64,000 bases of DNA, taken from Clavelina lepadiformis (lineage: Eukaryota; Chordata; Ascidiacea; Aplousobranchia; Clavelinidae). Made by a program: the position numbers and the translations under genes. The notes below the pieces were generated by a model that did no database searches, was not told the DNA's origin, and was given only the letters and a program-made list of their open reading frames with translations. The DNA lies in contig NC_135246.1 of the NCBI RefSeq assembly GCF_947623445.1, positions 15,979,856 through 16,043,855 of the forward strand, given 5' to 3'. Shown here piece by piece: positions 1 through 14,028 of the stretch. The stretch's first letter is position 1. Each line of letters begins with the position of its first letter.

Positions 1-700
1 TTGGCCTTGTGTTAGGCCTACATCGCTAACAGCCCAGTATGGAATGTAATTGTTTGTACGCCGCACCGCTTAAATTTCTATGACTGGTGTGCACCAGTAT
101 AGGCAACATTATGCGCACTGGTATTTTCGAGTGTACACCAAACATCGCTCGTAGGGAATTACGTAGCAAAGTAGCTTTTTTGACCCATTTTGTGCACGAG
201 ATACCGGGTCTAGTGTACAAGCGCATAACCACAGGATTTCTTTGTAGACTAGACCCAAGCAGTTACCCAAATTGTGACGTCATCTGGTTGTGCACTTGTA
301 TAATAAAACCCTGAAAGTCTAGGCTAGCTAGCTAGCCTAACCTAACCTATGCCGTTGCTGAATTTCTAGACAGTGCAGAAACAACTATAACAACGGGCCA
401 AACGACTGAGAATTTTTTTCGTTTAACAGCACACACATTTCATACCAATAAGCTACGTGCAAGAATGATCTGGGTCGTGACAACATGATGCTGTAAGTCT
501 TATGCAACCAGAAACATGAGACAGCATGGTTATTAGATTTCTATGTAGTAACTCAATGAAGTAGTTTCATAGAAATCCAACAACAGTAGTTGTAGCAACA
601 TAGAATGCAAGGTCCTGAGTAAACTATTATTTTTATTTTCAAATGTATTAAAAGATGTTTTGTCAGGTGTCAAACTTTTTTAAACGCGGCTTGTAGGTTT
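1..700. other. Spacer without recognisable gene
   Basis: Only short open frames are present on both strands (about 87-314 on + and 26-232 on -), and they overlap each other and resemble no family I know. A short CCTAAC-like run sits near 335-350. I see no splice-supported coding exon. Confidence 0.5.
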
Positions 701-711
701 TTTGTCAGCTT

Positions 712-800
712 GGGAACCGAGTGGTTAGACTTAGGCGTTAGGCGTTGGCCTCTCAAAAATGGCCCATATTCGATACCCGGTTCGATACCCTTGCTCCTGT
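712..800 (+). repeat. tRNA-derived SINE head (or tRNA pseudogene)
   Basis: The segment looks like the 5' part of a tRNA-derived SINE. A box A-like stretch (GAGTGGTTAGACTTAGGCG) is followed about 40 bases later by a perfect box B (GGTTCGATACC), the two internal RNA polymerase III promoter elements. The D-arm resembles serine/leucine tRNAs, but the anticodon and acceptor stems do not pair cleanly, so a working tRNA is unlikely. The downstream tail CTTGCTCCTGTTC recurs in the repeat near 43960, which suggests one SINE family. The 3' end of the element is not defined. Confidence 0.55.
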
Positions 801-1122
801 TCGGTTATCTTGTAGTTTGCCGCTTGAGATGTGTTCCAGTAAAAGTTGAATTAAAGGTTCAGGTGAAGTTCAGTTTTGAAGAGAACGTTGCTGCACTTGT
901 TATGCACAATCAGAAAATGGCAGTTAATAATGAATTGACTGGGTTTGCGGGTGTCAGTAGTGAAACATATCCGATGAAATTTGATACGTGCACAGCGGCC
1001 GAAATAGCAGTTATAATTGATCGGTTGTTAAGATTTTCTCGTGTCGTCACCAATGGCAGTCTGCTGTTTTGCCTAACACCCTGTTGTTGGTGACGTCACG
1101 AGGCTGCTGAATAGATTTAGAT

Positions 1123-2395
1123 CAGTGGTTCCCAAACTTTATCTACTCGCGTACCATTTTTTTGGTTCATGCAGCGTTCTCGTACCACCTACATTGTAGG
1201 TGGTCCGACAAAACTCCAGAATTCAAAAATAAAAAATGATAGGCAAAATGTTTACTAAAGGCTCGTGAATATTAAACAAAAATTAGTCGAACTTTTACCG
1301 GCCTCGCTACTATGGGAATGATGGTGTGATGTTAGGATTTACTTATAGGCTGGCCCAAGGCCAAGCCAAGTCTTACTGTTTGACTCCGAGAATATTTATC
1401 TTTGACTCCGTTGCGTTTACTGTCTCAATAATGTTTCTTCAAATCAACACCAACTTCATAAAGTCTAATTGTTATATTGTCCGAATAGGTTGTATCGAAT
1501 TAGAAATGTTCACACCATGATCCCAATTTCATAATAATTCAGTAATAACTTCACTTCAGCAGAACAAAGGAAAATAACTCAGAGAGAAGAGAATTTCCAA
1601 GGGGCGATTTAAACCAAACATTTGCTTTTATACTCCATTATTGACCAATGAGCGCTTTCCAAATTAGCCATACAGTCAAACGTATCTACTTGTCAAATGT
1701 TACAATCCAAGCTTTTATCACAAAGAATTCAAATCGATTTACATCGTGTACAGAAAACCACTTGACACACTTAACTACGTCACATGTCAATTTGGAACTA
1801 CGATTGAATAAAGATTACTAGGAAACAATACATTGCTACGTACAAGCTATGTTACATCTTCTATTATACCGAAACTTTGACCAAAGTACCATCAAACATT
1901 ATACGGTAAAATACGATGCTACTTAAAACATTTTAAATTCCTTTGTTTGAATAACTGCTTAACACGACTACGCAGCTTTGCAAACATTACATTATCTAAA
2001 CTGGAGAAAATACAAAAACTTATGCAAAATGCCATTTGTATAAATTATTGCAATTATTAAATTATCACGAACGCCACACTACAGTGCTACAGCATAACTA
2101 AGGTATTACAAAAACTGACTTCAAGGATTTGTTACGTAGTAATTAATGGCGTTCTGTTTCGTTACAAAGATTTCGTTACAATCCAATGCGTCAATACCCT
2201 AAGGAATTAGTATTCAGTAGGGAATAAAGCATGAAATTTCACGCTCTACCTAATTTATGTGAATTAAAATAATGCCGACGACAATAAAAGATCTTTTGTG
2301 ATCGTTTGGTGTGAACTTGATAAGTTGCTCGCGTACCACCTGGAAGACCTTCGTGTACCACTAGTGGTACGCGTACCATAGTTTGGGAACCACTG
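1123..2395. mobile_element. Non-autonomous hAT DNA transposon with intact ends
   Basis: The left end reads CAGTGGTTCCCAAACTTTAT and the right end is its inverted complement (…AGTTTGGGAACCACTG), typical hAT terminal inverted repeats. Both sides carry the perfect 8-bp direct repeat ATTTAGAT (1115-1122 and 2396-2403), the target duplication length diagnostic of hAT. Subterminal CGTACCAC motifs recur at both ends and may be transposase-binding sites. The 1.27-kb interior has only short open frames and no hAT transposase domain, so the element is probably a deletion derivative mobilised in trans. The intact duplication argues for a fairly recent, unrearranged insertion. Confidence 0.93.
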
Positions 2396-2403
2396 ATTTA
2401 GAT

Positions 2404-5026
2404 AGACGGGGTCATATTGCACTGAATTGTTTATTTTTTGTCATTGTCTGTGGGGCAGAAAAAAATAAAATGGTAATCATTATTGCATGATAAAATGACT
2501 ATTAACAATTCTACCAACAAACATGTAAGAACAAAATTAGCTGAGTGAATCACCTAAACCTAAAATATATTGAAAAAAACACACGGAACTATACATCCGT
2601 TCGAAAAATATGTGCTAATCAACTGAACAATTTGAACATGAAAAATGATTACCGAAGAATTATTTCTTTATTTCGCCTTTTCAAAAATATGAAATGCTTT
2701 TTTTACAAAATTAGGAATTTCTTTATCACAAAAGAAATCCCTGAAACTATGATGTTTATGTCTTTCACACAACATTTTGATTGGTTTCTGAGATCACGTG
2801 CTCCGCACTGAAGTTTTCTTTCTTTTATGACGTCAAGTAAAAACAACAACAGAGCGCAAACATCAGCTGATCTTTCCTTCCAGAAGTCCCAAGGTTGTTG
2901 GTCTAATGGGGATTTTTTGCCCTGGGATACCGACTGGCCACTACCATTTGCAATTCCGTAGTTACCACTTGTTGATTGATTTAGCCGCAATTTGTGGTTT
3001 ATGGTTGTTTAATGAAAATCTGTCAGCCTGCAGTGCATTTTTGGTAAGCCAGAGAAAGCCTGCACTGATGACGCACCAATAACAGTCTGACCTCCAACGA
3101 TGTACCAGTACGCCATTCAACAGCGTAACAGTGACAGACAGAACAGCTACCAACTGTTCAGAGTAGGATTGAAATGCGTACATGAGATTTAAGTCAAAAT
3201 AGGGAGTAAACCCATAACAAATGCTCAGACTGCAGAGCTTGCCACCTTAGCATGACGCATGGACGCACTCAATAATGCTTTTCATGAGCTACAGTGACGC
3301 AGTTCGGGACCTTAATTTTGCACATAGGCTTAGACTTGAAAACTTGGACAAAACTTCTACTCATTAAATTTTCAAAGATTGAATAAGTCGAACTGTGTAG
3401 ATTATTATAAAAATGCTCACTGCCATTTCGTCCGAGCATTTTTGCGCATTCGCACTTGTCATTTTTGGTTGTTTAATGCACCCAAGATCTAGTTGAAACT
3501 GCCATACTCTGCAATCAGACCATCGTATCATATCGGAAGTTGTAGATGTGTTGGTTATGTTACTATCGCATGCAAATTACCTTAATCTACCTAATGGGGT
3601 CGAGACTACTATATGGCATTGCAAGTGCACAACCATCAAGCAATTTGATGTGAAGGTGACAGTTTGATAGTGACATGAAAATTGATACAGTTGAATATCA
3701 GGATATAATACAGTATTGCTTTTTAAGTAAAATTGCTAAGGCTAAGTTTATTCTTGACTCTTTTAATTGAAATTCCTTATACAAATTCAATTCTTTGTTG
3801 ATTTGCTTCAATTTTTAATGGATTTTTTATTGGTATGACGATTTTGTTGCAGTTTCGTATTATCTATTTTTATTTTATTAACTGTGGGGAGCAAAAAACT
3901 TTCGATTTTTAAATTTTTTTTTTGTGTTTGCCTAATTTAATAGCAGTTATTTTGGCCGACACATTGAATCTCTTTTAAAGAAACTATATGAAAGACTTGA
4001 CTTGATGCAATATTTGAAATGACTCAATTTGACTTGAGTCGATCCGTTTAGATCGTAATTTTTTAGGATTGAAGTAATCTGTATATCTTATATATATATA
4101 TATATATCTTATAGTCTTTTTTCATGAGTAGGTTAAAGTTTGAAAGTGTTACTAATTTAAACAAATTTATTAGTTTATGTACGAGTACCATGCAGCAAAA
4201 TGAAGCAAATTTTTTAGAACCGTAAATGTTTCTTTTTTACAAAAACAGTCTTTTGTTTTTGTATGGCTTCGTTTCAGATATCAGTTGACTTTAATTGACT
4301 TGAAATTTATCTACCAAAAGAATTGACTTGTGAGCAACATATCAACAATTAATTGATATACAATATTATAATTAACAATATTATACAAAATGGAGGTATA
4401 TGCTTTTAACTTATTAACAAATTTCGGTTAACTCAGTTTTGGTTGGTTCCAGGGAATTAACTTTATCTCAAAATTAATTCAAAAAAGCACAGTCAGCACA
4501 GTATCCAGCCTTGTGTTCATTGATGTTTTTTGCTGCTTTGGCCAAGTTTGAATAACTGAAAGTGCATTTACTGCATTTTGCTAATTAATTGTTATCGGCC
4601 AAAAAAAAACATTTTTACGCCATGCTGGTAAGTGTGGAACACTATCACCCAGCACTTATTAACATGAACGCCAAACTTTTTTATGTTCATGCTGATTTGT
4701 GCAACCTTCAAAAAATGAAGTCAAAAAGTTTAAATGAATGTCATTTCGAATTTTTAGTTGGGTAAGTTTTTATGTTGCCAGGCAGGCAGATTATATTAGT
4801 TCATGAAAAAGTGGTCAAGTGTCAAGTGAATTTGTCATTTCACTGGTCAGACAAGAGCAAGCAGACCTGTAAAACTTCATTGTGTTTGCATTATAACGAG
4901 CAAATGTAACTACACTTGTACATCTGCTGGCGTTACCGCTTTTAAAATTTAAAGTTTCGCGTCTTTATCTCATTATCGATTGCTATTATAGACAACTGCT
5001 GTTACAAAATTATAATTTTGAACAAA
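2404..5026. other. Intergenic region upstream of the SKICH gene
   Basis: No coding exon could be supported. It holds AT-rich spacer, a (TA)n microsatellite at about 4087-4108, and the unmapped promoter and 5' UTR of the gene starting at 5027. A possible acceptor-like sequence (attatag) lies about 37 bases before that ATG. Confidence 0.5.
4087..4108. repeat. (TA)n microsatellite
   Basis: A run of about ten TA dinucleotides in AT-rich spacer. No other role is visible. Confidence 0.9.
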
Positions 5027-8000
5027 ATGGCAAGTGCCGGAAGCATAGTTAATGATGCAAACTCAGAAGAAATTGTTGCATCTTGTGATGCTCCATTTAT
5101 TCCTGAATCTGTTAGTTCTCGTGACATGGCTGTCAGTAATTTCTCCCAGGTAAGGTAGTTTTAGAAGTCTATTTTTTGACGAGAAAAAATGCAGTTAGGT
5201 AAGTTAAGTAAAATATAAACTGTTTATTTTTCAGGTGATATTTCCTGATATTCCTGACTTCTTTCCCCCGGATGCGGACATTAACGTCAATTACATTGTG
5301 ACGGACATCATTCAACCATCTTCACGTGACTGGGTTGGACTTTTCAGGGTTGGTTGGGCAAGTCCTCGAGATTATTCGACATATGTATGGGCACCCAAAC
5401 CAACTATTGTTGATGACAATGGTAACCAATTCCAAACTGTTTCCTTCCAAGGTATGCAGTCTTACTTTTCGTTGTTGCAATACATGTTCTTAAATTGTGT
5501 GTTTAACTTTTATGTTACCATGTTTTTAATACAGAGTGATTTATTTGTTTATTTTTTTTTGAATTCTATATCTTTTTAATCGTTTTGATCTTCTTAATAC
5601 CTTTTGTATCTTATATTGTTTTTCCTTATATATTTTGAGTTTGTATTGATTTGCAATTTGATTGTACTTTTGGTAAGTTTGTTGGCATTTTTTTAGCTTA
5701 TCAACTCCCGGGTGATGACAATGAATTTTATCAATTTTGCTATGTGACGAAGCAGGGTTATGTAAGGGGGGCAAGCACGCCATTCCAGTTTCGAGTTTCC
5801 ACTGAAAATGATTGCCTTGTTGAAGTTGAAGACGAAAATGGAATGATTATTTTGAAAACAAAATCTGACACGCTTGAGGTTTGTAATTACTGTAGAAATT
5901 GTATAAAGCAATAAATTTTGTTTGTATTAACAATAACAAATGTTGAAATATTTGCGTGCGATAGGATTTAAATATCTGTGTTTATATGATCATTTCATCT
6001 TCACAATGACAGTTTGCCGGTGTTTTATCATGTACTTTTTGGTAAATTTGTCAGTCATTATTTTAAGGATAATCTCAAAAAGGTTAAGGCTGAAAAGCAA
6101 GAATTGCAAGAAACGATTGATGGCCTTGAAAAGGCTAAGGAAGATCTCGAAGCAGAACTTACAAGTCTGTCGAAGCAGCTAACTGTAACACAAGATGAAT
6201 GTGAAAATGAAAAAGAACAGACTGGAGTAAATCTTATTAAAAATATAATTTGATTCTATGTAACGGTTGGCTAAGTAGCAACCACTGTTACTGTACAAAC
6301 AGCTTGTATGTATAATTGTATAGTAGAGCTTGGCCATTTTATTATTGTTTTTTTTGTTGTCTGGTACATTGGCAGCATTTAATGAATAAAATTGTTCACT
6401 AGCAGGTGATTGGGTTAAGGCACGTTTTATATAACATCCCAATCACACATGCTGCTAAGACTGAATACCTGTAAAGGTGGAAATTATTTAAGCATGGTAT
6501 CAGTTAACTTGCTTGTATATCAATTCAGGTATTAACTCAAAAGCTTGACGACATCACCGAACAGCATGAAAAGCTAACCATTCGTCTTGCAAAAGCTGAT
6601 GCTCGAATTGAGAAGACCAAAGCAGAGTTAAAAGAAGCAGAAGAAAAGATTGAAACACTCAGCAATGATAATGAAGGGTGGGTAATGATTCCACTAACAA
6701 GTTTAAAATGTGGATCCAATTTTGTAGATTAAAAAATTGAAAAATGAAATTCGATTTACCAATTCAACCACCAAGAGTTTTAACGAGTGTATTTTTGCTA
6801 GCTTGTTAGGCTATTGCCATTGTTTGTGTTTTGATTTGTGATACAATTTCCTTTTTGCTATCACTAAAGACACACTGTTTAAGTAATTAAGCAGTCTGTT
6901 TTATGACTCATCATCAGGTCTTTGTTAGCCTGAAACTGTTGTACTACGGCATAACAATGCTTAAAACAATGTTCATGTAACTCATGCATATGTATGTGTT
7001 ACGCATTACAATGTGTTTGGTAACATTAGTCATGTTGTTAAAAGTAGTGATGCAACTGTAGCGATTAAAAATTGTAGTGACACAACAGACTGAGTTTTGT
7101 CAGGAAGTAACGTACAACATGCATCATGCATGCATCATTTGTTTTGACCAAATGAACTGATAATGCATTGATGCCATTATAAAACTTTCATCAAAGTTAT
7201 TTTTATGTTAGTGCTGCTAATTTACTATCCATTGCTATCAATTTACTATCCACTACTGCTAATACTATCTATTATTTAATTTACTATCACATTGTGTACA
7301 CAATGATTTTATGTATTTCATAAGTCTTTCAAGGTTTAATTTCTGTTTGTTTTTATGTTTTCAGCTTTTACTGAAATAATGTGCAACAAGAATTTATTTT
7401 TTATTGCATTGATAAGTAGCCATCCACTGACTGGCAGATGTGGAGATTCGTAATATTTTTGCACAATTCTCACTGCACTAATCTTGTCCCGAATTTACAT
7501 TGACCAACATTTTGTGACGTAGACTGAAGAATAAGATGAAGGAGATCATGGATGCAAAAAATGCGGAAGAAGAGCAGCTTAAGGAGAAGATCCTCTCATT
7601 CGAGGTTCAAATTCAGGAAAATGAGAAACAGAACTTGAAACTTGTTGACGAACTCAAGGTGAAGTCATACGCTATCTCCTATTTGTCAAGGTCATGTTTA
7701 GCTTGTTACATGTGTGGTATGAAGTTACTACTAGAGGTGATACCCAGTTTGGTTCTGTTACTTGACTGACCCTATTTGACAGGTCAGTTAGAGTAACCAT
7801 GTCACAACGGTGTATTCTCTGTCACATAATTGACTTATTTGTGTTTAAGTTGTCAATACCTATGTGTCTGCCAGTAAAGGTAATTTATGTAACAATTTGT
7901 AGCAGCACGATTTAAATGATTGGCAATTTAACCCATTAACTTTTCAATTTTGGGGCAAGGGTCTCATCCATGGCTACATCATATCTTTACATTGCCTACA

Positions 8001-11000
8001 TATAATTACTATTAATTATTCTTTCAGACACTCACCCTGGTCAAGGAAGAAGCAAAGAAAAAGTCGAATACTCAAAAGATGGAACAAGATGAAAAACTTC
8101 GAAAAGAGATTGGCGAAAAAGAGGAAGTGCAGACTAAGATGCAAAGATTCAAGGATGAAAGGGATTTGTTTAAGGTGAACTTACATATCACCTCTTGTTA
8201 GTCTATCCAGCTGTTGAACACATTTCTAATTTGCTGGTGCTAAATAAAAAACACTTTGATCCCCATCGCTGTGAATCCTGTGATCAATGACGATCACAGT
8301 GTACCAATGTAATACCAACACAGTATGTTCATCCCATAAATTTTGCTGTAGGCTGCATATTATTTCTCTTATCTTGAATGGTCAGCTATTGTTGTCACAT
8401 GATATCTAACCGCTTAAATTTTTTCAGGAGCAATTAGCAAACTCGGAGATTGGACGAGGAGCCGCCATGGAAAAACAAGAAGCACTTTTGAAGGAGTTGG
8501 CTACTGCTAAAATCCAACTGGATAAATTTCAGAAGGAGGTCAATACCATGGAAGGAAATGTGAATGTTGTAACAAACGATTTTGAAGGGTTGAAAAAGAA
8601 ATATAAACATGAGGTAGTCTTGTCATTGGTAGTCATTGGACTGCGATGACTACATATATTATTTTATGTACTTTAAAATTTATTTTTATCTGTAAACGTT
8701 TTTTTTTTAAATCTCAAGTAAGTCATCAGGGTGTTACTGAATACTATGGATCATGAGTGTGTTTTATTAATAGCAGCTTTAGTTTTTGCAGTTGTTAAAT
8801 GGTAAACGGTGTTTCGTTATTAACCTTTGAGTAGCAGTAATTGTATTAAACTGTTTTAGAGACACTTTTGGGTTGCAAAAAACTGCGTAAAATTGTTCCC
8901 TTAAATTTTAATAAATTTTATTCAAAGTTTCCTAGCAATGATAGCAAACTTACAGAAATGTTTATACTAAGTTATCATAAGGTTGTTAAGCAGCCACACC
9001 AGATCAGAGATGATTTTTTCAAATGAAAGTTATAATAAGATGCGATAAACTTATGATAATCTTTTTAGATTGACTTTTGATCTTAGTTTACTTTTTACTA
9101 GTTTAATTGTTCATGTTATTCATGCATATTTAGTAAGTTTAGAAACTTTTTTTGTAATCTTAGACCAACAAGTTACAAGATCTTCTTAGAAACTCATTAG
9201 AAAATGCAAGTTCCACCAAAACTGCCAAACAGTTAATTGCTATTGAACTTACTGAAGTTACTGCCAGCAGGGATAAGCTCATGGCAGACATCAACGAAAT
9301 AAAAAAGGTAGTGTGGACCGTTGTTATAAAACTAAACTTTATAAATGTCAAAATGCAGTCTACTAAATACTGTCGGTAACTTTTTATCATTCCTATTTTG
9401 TACTTATATTGTAGTACATTTTTGTTTAATTTTATAGGAAAAGGAAAAGTTGCAAGATGACTTGACGGGCAACAAATCTACAATACACACTCTGCAGTCC
9501 CAGCTTCAAACTTTTGAAGAGAAGTTGGTCATCAGTGAAACAACTCTGAGTAAGAAAGAGCAAATGATGGTGGAAGAGCGGACAAAAGCCGAGGAAATGG
9601 AAAGAGATATGCATGTGTGTATTTTCAGAAATTTTGTAATATTTTTCAAAACTTCGGATAATTGAAACTAAAGTTACTGATATGGACGAAATTTCTGCAA
9701 TAATATCACTTTCATTGATTTGCTTAACTAATTAGTTGGTATCTTTCACTTTAGGTTAACAAGCTTCAGCTTCAGGAGCATTCTGTGATGTTTCACATAC
9801 CTTGCATGTCTTCGTTGTAAAATTTTCACTCATTTGCTAAAATGTTTCTTCTTTCCTGTTAGGAAAGAATTGTTTTATTGCGTCGTCAGCTTGAGGAAGC
9901 GGATAATGCTGTCGCCCTGGCAACAAGGAATGCTGAAGAAAGTCCCATTCATGTTTCTCATACGAGCAGCAAGAAGACTCAGACAAAGAAAGATCAAACT
10001 TCCAGTGTTGAGGTGAGAGCAGAAACAGAAATTTAGTGGCCGATTTGTGTCACTGCCCGAGTATTAATAGCTATAAATATCTGGTGACTGTGTTACAATC
10101 AACAATGCTTGTGAACAATGCTTTCATTCAGGTTAATAATTGATTCATGAAAGTGTCAGACTGCACATTGTACTTCACAGCTTTTAATTTACTTATCAAA
10201 CAAATGCTAGTTGTGTAATGTTGCAAGTTATTAAAGTTGTTCTGTCTTTTATATTATATAAAAATGTATTGTGGCTCATATTGCGTGGTTAATGTGAAAA
10301 ATATTCTTCCTAACTAGGCCCAGACCAGTGAAAATTCAACAATTTCATCAACAGCTGAAGAAAATGAAGCCATCATCACTGATTTGAAAAACCAGGTATA
10401 AATCTTACTTCAAACTGTGCTTTGTCATCTGCATTGAAAACAGATTATTTTGCATGGAATGAACACAATTCGCCAACTCATTGCACATTTTCTGAATAGG
10501 TCTCTGACTTGACAACACGTCTAAGCATGGGTGCTGATGCTTACAAAGAAAAATTTGTTGAGTGCCACAAGCTGGAGAAAAAGGTCAAACGACTGAAGCA
10601 GCTTTATGTAAGTTGGCTTATCATAACAATGGCAAGAACTGAAACCAGACACTTGACAAGGGAATAGAAACCACACTGGCTTGTAATAACGATATAATCC
10701 AAAAGTAATCATGTTCACTTTCTTGTAGTTTAAATGGAGAAGACATCCAAAATGATAGTCATGTTTTATATTCAAATTGATTCATAGCTCCAAACTCTCA
10801 CCTCATAAATTAAGAATTTTGAAGGTAACATGAAGTTTCCAACAAAAATGGAACATTACACTTAAATAAAATAATTGAAATAAACTCACATGAAAGAGAT
10901 AGTGCAATCCAAGTTCAGATATACCATAGTATAAACCAGTGATGGAAACAAGTCTTAATGATTTGTTTCTTGACATCCCCAAGTCAAGTCGTGTTAGTCA

Positions 11001-14000
11001 CTTATACCGAATCAAGCTCTGGTCTTAATACGTACCAAGTCACTAGTTACAATTTTTTTGCTATATGTCAAGTGTAAGTGGCGTTTTAGATACTCGTGAA
11101 GTAATTATAAGCATCGGTTAACAACTAATTTTATCCATTTCTGTCGCTTCTGGACGCTTTTTTATAGAATGCGTTGCAAGGTTGTGTTGAAGGAATTACT
11201 TCACAATTAAAAACCGCTTCTATAACAAATTGAATCAATTTGGATTGTGACTTCACAAAAATTTCCACGTAAACTTAAGTCGAGTCTTTTGAACGTCATA
11301 CACAAGTCAAGTCTTTATAAAAACCTGTATTAAGTCAAGTCAATGATTTGAATCTTTCCTTCTCTGCTTTTAACACATGTTCGTAAGTTTCATTGCAGAT
11401 TGAAGTAGGGTTAATACCATTTACTTTAACATAACTACAGTAGCCCCAGCAATAACATGATTGTAATTGTCCCGATGGCACCAGTAAATGAGATGTTTGT
11501 TGTCACAGCACGCAAGACAGAATGTACCATTGGCTGAGAAGTCTTCCGCCTCTCTTGAACAAAGTGGATCACAAACATCCGGACAAAGTGAGAGCTGGAG
11601 CAGTAGACTGGAGAAGCTCTTCCTGACGATTGCAGATCCAGATGCGGAAGAGAAGGTAGTTGAATATTTTAGTGGGTTAAACTAAGCAGTAAGCACGAAA
11701 CTCATTAAATAACAATATATATAAATTTGCTGTTTGCAAACTGACAGATCGTTTACAAACCGGTATTTTATACTTTCCTGGTAAAAGTTTTTTATCCAAT
11801 AGCCAAAGATGTAAATATAAACTAATGTAAATATTATTATTATTATTATTACAACATATCCACATTTATGACCCATTAAATATGTGCAATGCAGTTAACT
11901 ATTAAACTTTTTACAATGCGCAGTAACTTCCCATGTTTGGAAACTTCGCAACAAAATTTGCTCGTTTCTTTCATATTTACACAGTATTTTGATTTTGTGT
12001 TAAATTTTTCAATGAAATATATACTTAAAGGAACGCGAGAAGCAACTCATAAGTAAGCTCGAAACATTGCAGAAGAACTTAGAGAGTGAACAAGCTCGAT
12101 CCAGCAAATACAAGAAGCTCTACCAGGTACTTGATCTGTTGATACTGGTCCCTTTCGAACCTTTTGTAAACGGCCACAGGCAACAGTTTCTAGAATTTTC
12201 GATTTGAAATGTGATGGACGGCTGCGTTTAAGTTGTGCGGACCTGTTTAATATAGTCATTGATCATGTTTTATGGTGCAAATTATGAAACAATTCTTTCC
12301 AATGTTTAACGGTAAATCAGTTCAGAAAAAAACACTAAAGGATTTATTATAAAAATTGCAATGTTGCAAATCGTTTTTGTTTTTAAACAATTTGTGCATT
12401 ATGACGTAGGACGAGAAGCAGAAGTCGTCGTCTACGATAAAGCAAGCGGAAGCCAAGGAAAAACAATCGGAGAAGAAATTCAAGGATGTTCAGGACAAAC
12501 TCAGGTCTTTCAGTGAAGAAAATTCGGTAAGATAGGGACCGAAACACACAATACATTGAACAACCTATTTCAAAAACTTTTGTCAAGTTTGTTTTTAGAT
12601 AAGTAGCTTCCTATGCCCGGCCAAATTTTTTATTAACTGCCTATTTTCCGGCCTTTATGTTGCCCTGTGGTACCTGTTTGTCAAAATATGTGTTTTGTTT
12701 GATTACAAATTTTTCAATTCCAGCAAGTTAAGCGTTTTTACCGTTTATTTTAAAGATGCTGAAGGCCCAGTTGAAAGAATTTGTTCACACATCTACCGAT
12801 TCGGCCGTCAAAAATGCCATGATGTACACAGGAGATTCTAGCTCATATGGTAAGTTTGCATTCAACAATAATTTTGTGTACATTAGGTAATTCTATCCTA
12901 TACAGCACTTTGTGTAGAAATGTTTTGTTATCATTTTTATAATACAAATTTATCGTTTGTAGACGAACTGAGTAGTTCTCCTGAGCGAATTGACAGGTGA
13001 GTGTTTGTGCAGCTCAGCCCTTTTCTATTTAATCCAATCATTATTGCAATACTTCTCCACTTTGGCGTCTTTTATACGAACCTGGCAGAGAATGAAATGA
13101 TATTCAAAGATGCTATCTGTGATGTTTTTCATTAAGCTTTCAAATTTGCACAGAGACCAAGATGAGGAAAATCAGTTCGAAGATGCTCTTGACACTCCAG
13201 CTTATCAGGAGGGTTACCCCGTTGACTCCAGCGACCAATCCCAGAACTCCAGGTAGGCTCGCCTTAAACGAACTACTAATAGTATTGGCAGTAAGTAAAT
13301 AATTAAGTTATTATGGTAATGTGAAACTAAATGAAACTTCAGCTCAAACTTTACCACCAAGCTGAGACCAAAGTAGTTTAATTTTTGTTAAATATTTGGG
13401 ATTGTGTAATTTCTTTCATTAATGACACTCTAATTTTGTTGCAGCGAGGCAAGCGATGATGCGAGTGACTTTCCTCTAGGAACTGGTGGACTTCCCAAAT
13501 TCAATATCTGCTCTGATCGTGACGCCATAAACGAACACCCAATGGTGATGTCAAGCCATGATGACGTCATGAGTAGACCGTCTTCTAAGCCAATCACAGT
13601 AAGTTATAAAGTTAACCTGCAATTCTCTGCGAATTATATGACGTCTCGGGATTAAGGGTGGAGCAGGATTGGTGTGGTGTTGTTAAATTGTGTCAACTTA
13701 CACCCTGTCTCCAAGTAATCCCACGAACTATGTCTATTATTTTCACCAAGCTTTCCGCACTTGCAATTATTTTCGTTACTCTGAATACTCCGTATAAGAG
13801 TTAAATGCAAAAAAGTTGAAGTGATTTTCTATCGATCAGATTTCAACTCCGCCAAAGAGCAAAAAAGTCATCAGCCGTCAGCCAATCAGAAGCCCTCCTC
13901 ATATTGCTGAGATCATCACATCGCTGACTGCCACGTCATCAGGCGAATCAAGAAAGAGCAAGAGTGGCAGAGGCAGAAAATCGCACAAAGGCAGAAAGAG

Positions 14001-14028
14001 CAAGCACAGCTTGAATGGAGTCATGTGA
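5027..14028 (+). CDS. SKICH-domain coiled-coil protein, TAX1BP1/CALCOCO family autophagy adaptor
   Basis: 22 exons join in consistent phase: 5027-5149, 5235-5451, 5697-5878, 6068-6226, 6529-6677, 7523-7658, 8028-8174, 8428-8613, 9164-9307, 9438-9614, 9755-9784, 9863-10012, 10318-10395, 10500-10607, 11509-11655, 12031-12126, 12410-12526, 12756-12849, 12963-12996, 13154-13252, 13445-13598, 13840-14028, giving about 971 residues. Residues ~42-135 form a SKICH domain (DWVGLFRVGW, then YVRGASTPFQF). It is followed by GMIILKTK, at the position of the non-canonical LC3-interacting segment in human TAX1BP1/NDP52, then about 600 residues rich in E, K, Q and L (coiled coil). The C-terminus is Ser/Asp-rich and ends in a basic tail (RKSKSGRGRKSHKGRKSKH). 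Vertebrate relatives end in ubiquitin-binding zinc fingers; no Cys-His finger is visible here. Family members link ubiquitinated cargo or signalling complexes to autophagy. Start: first ATG, with SKICH beginning in exon 2. Uncertain points: the 30-nt exon 9755-9784 and the exon 4 acceptor. Confidence 0.85.
11831..11851. repeat. (ATT)n microsatellite in an intron
   Basis: About six to seven tandem ATT units within the intron between exons 11509-11655 and 12031-12126 of the SKICH gene. Confidence 0.9.

Noticed and set aside
87..314. Opposing open frames at the left edge of the window
   Set aside because: They overlap on both strands, have no motif and no splice-linked partner; length is within chance expectation for this base composition.
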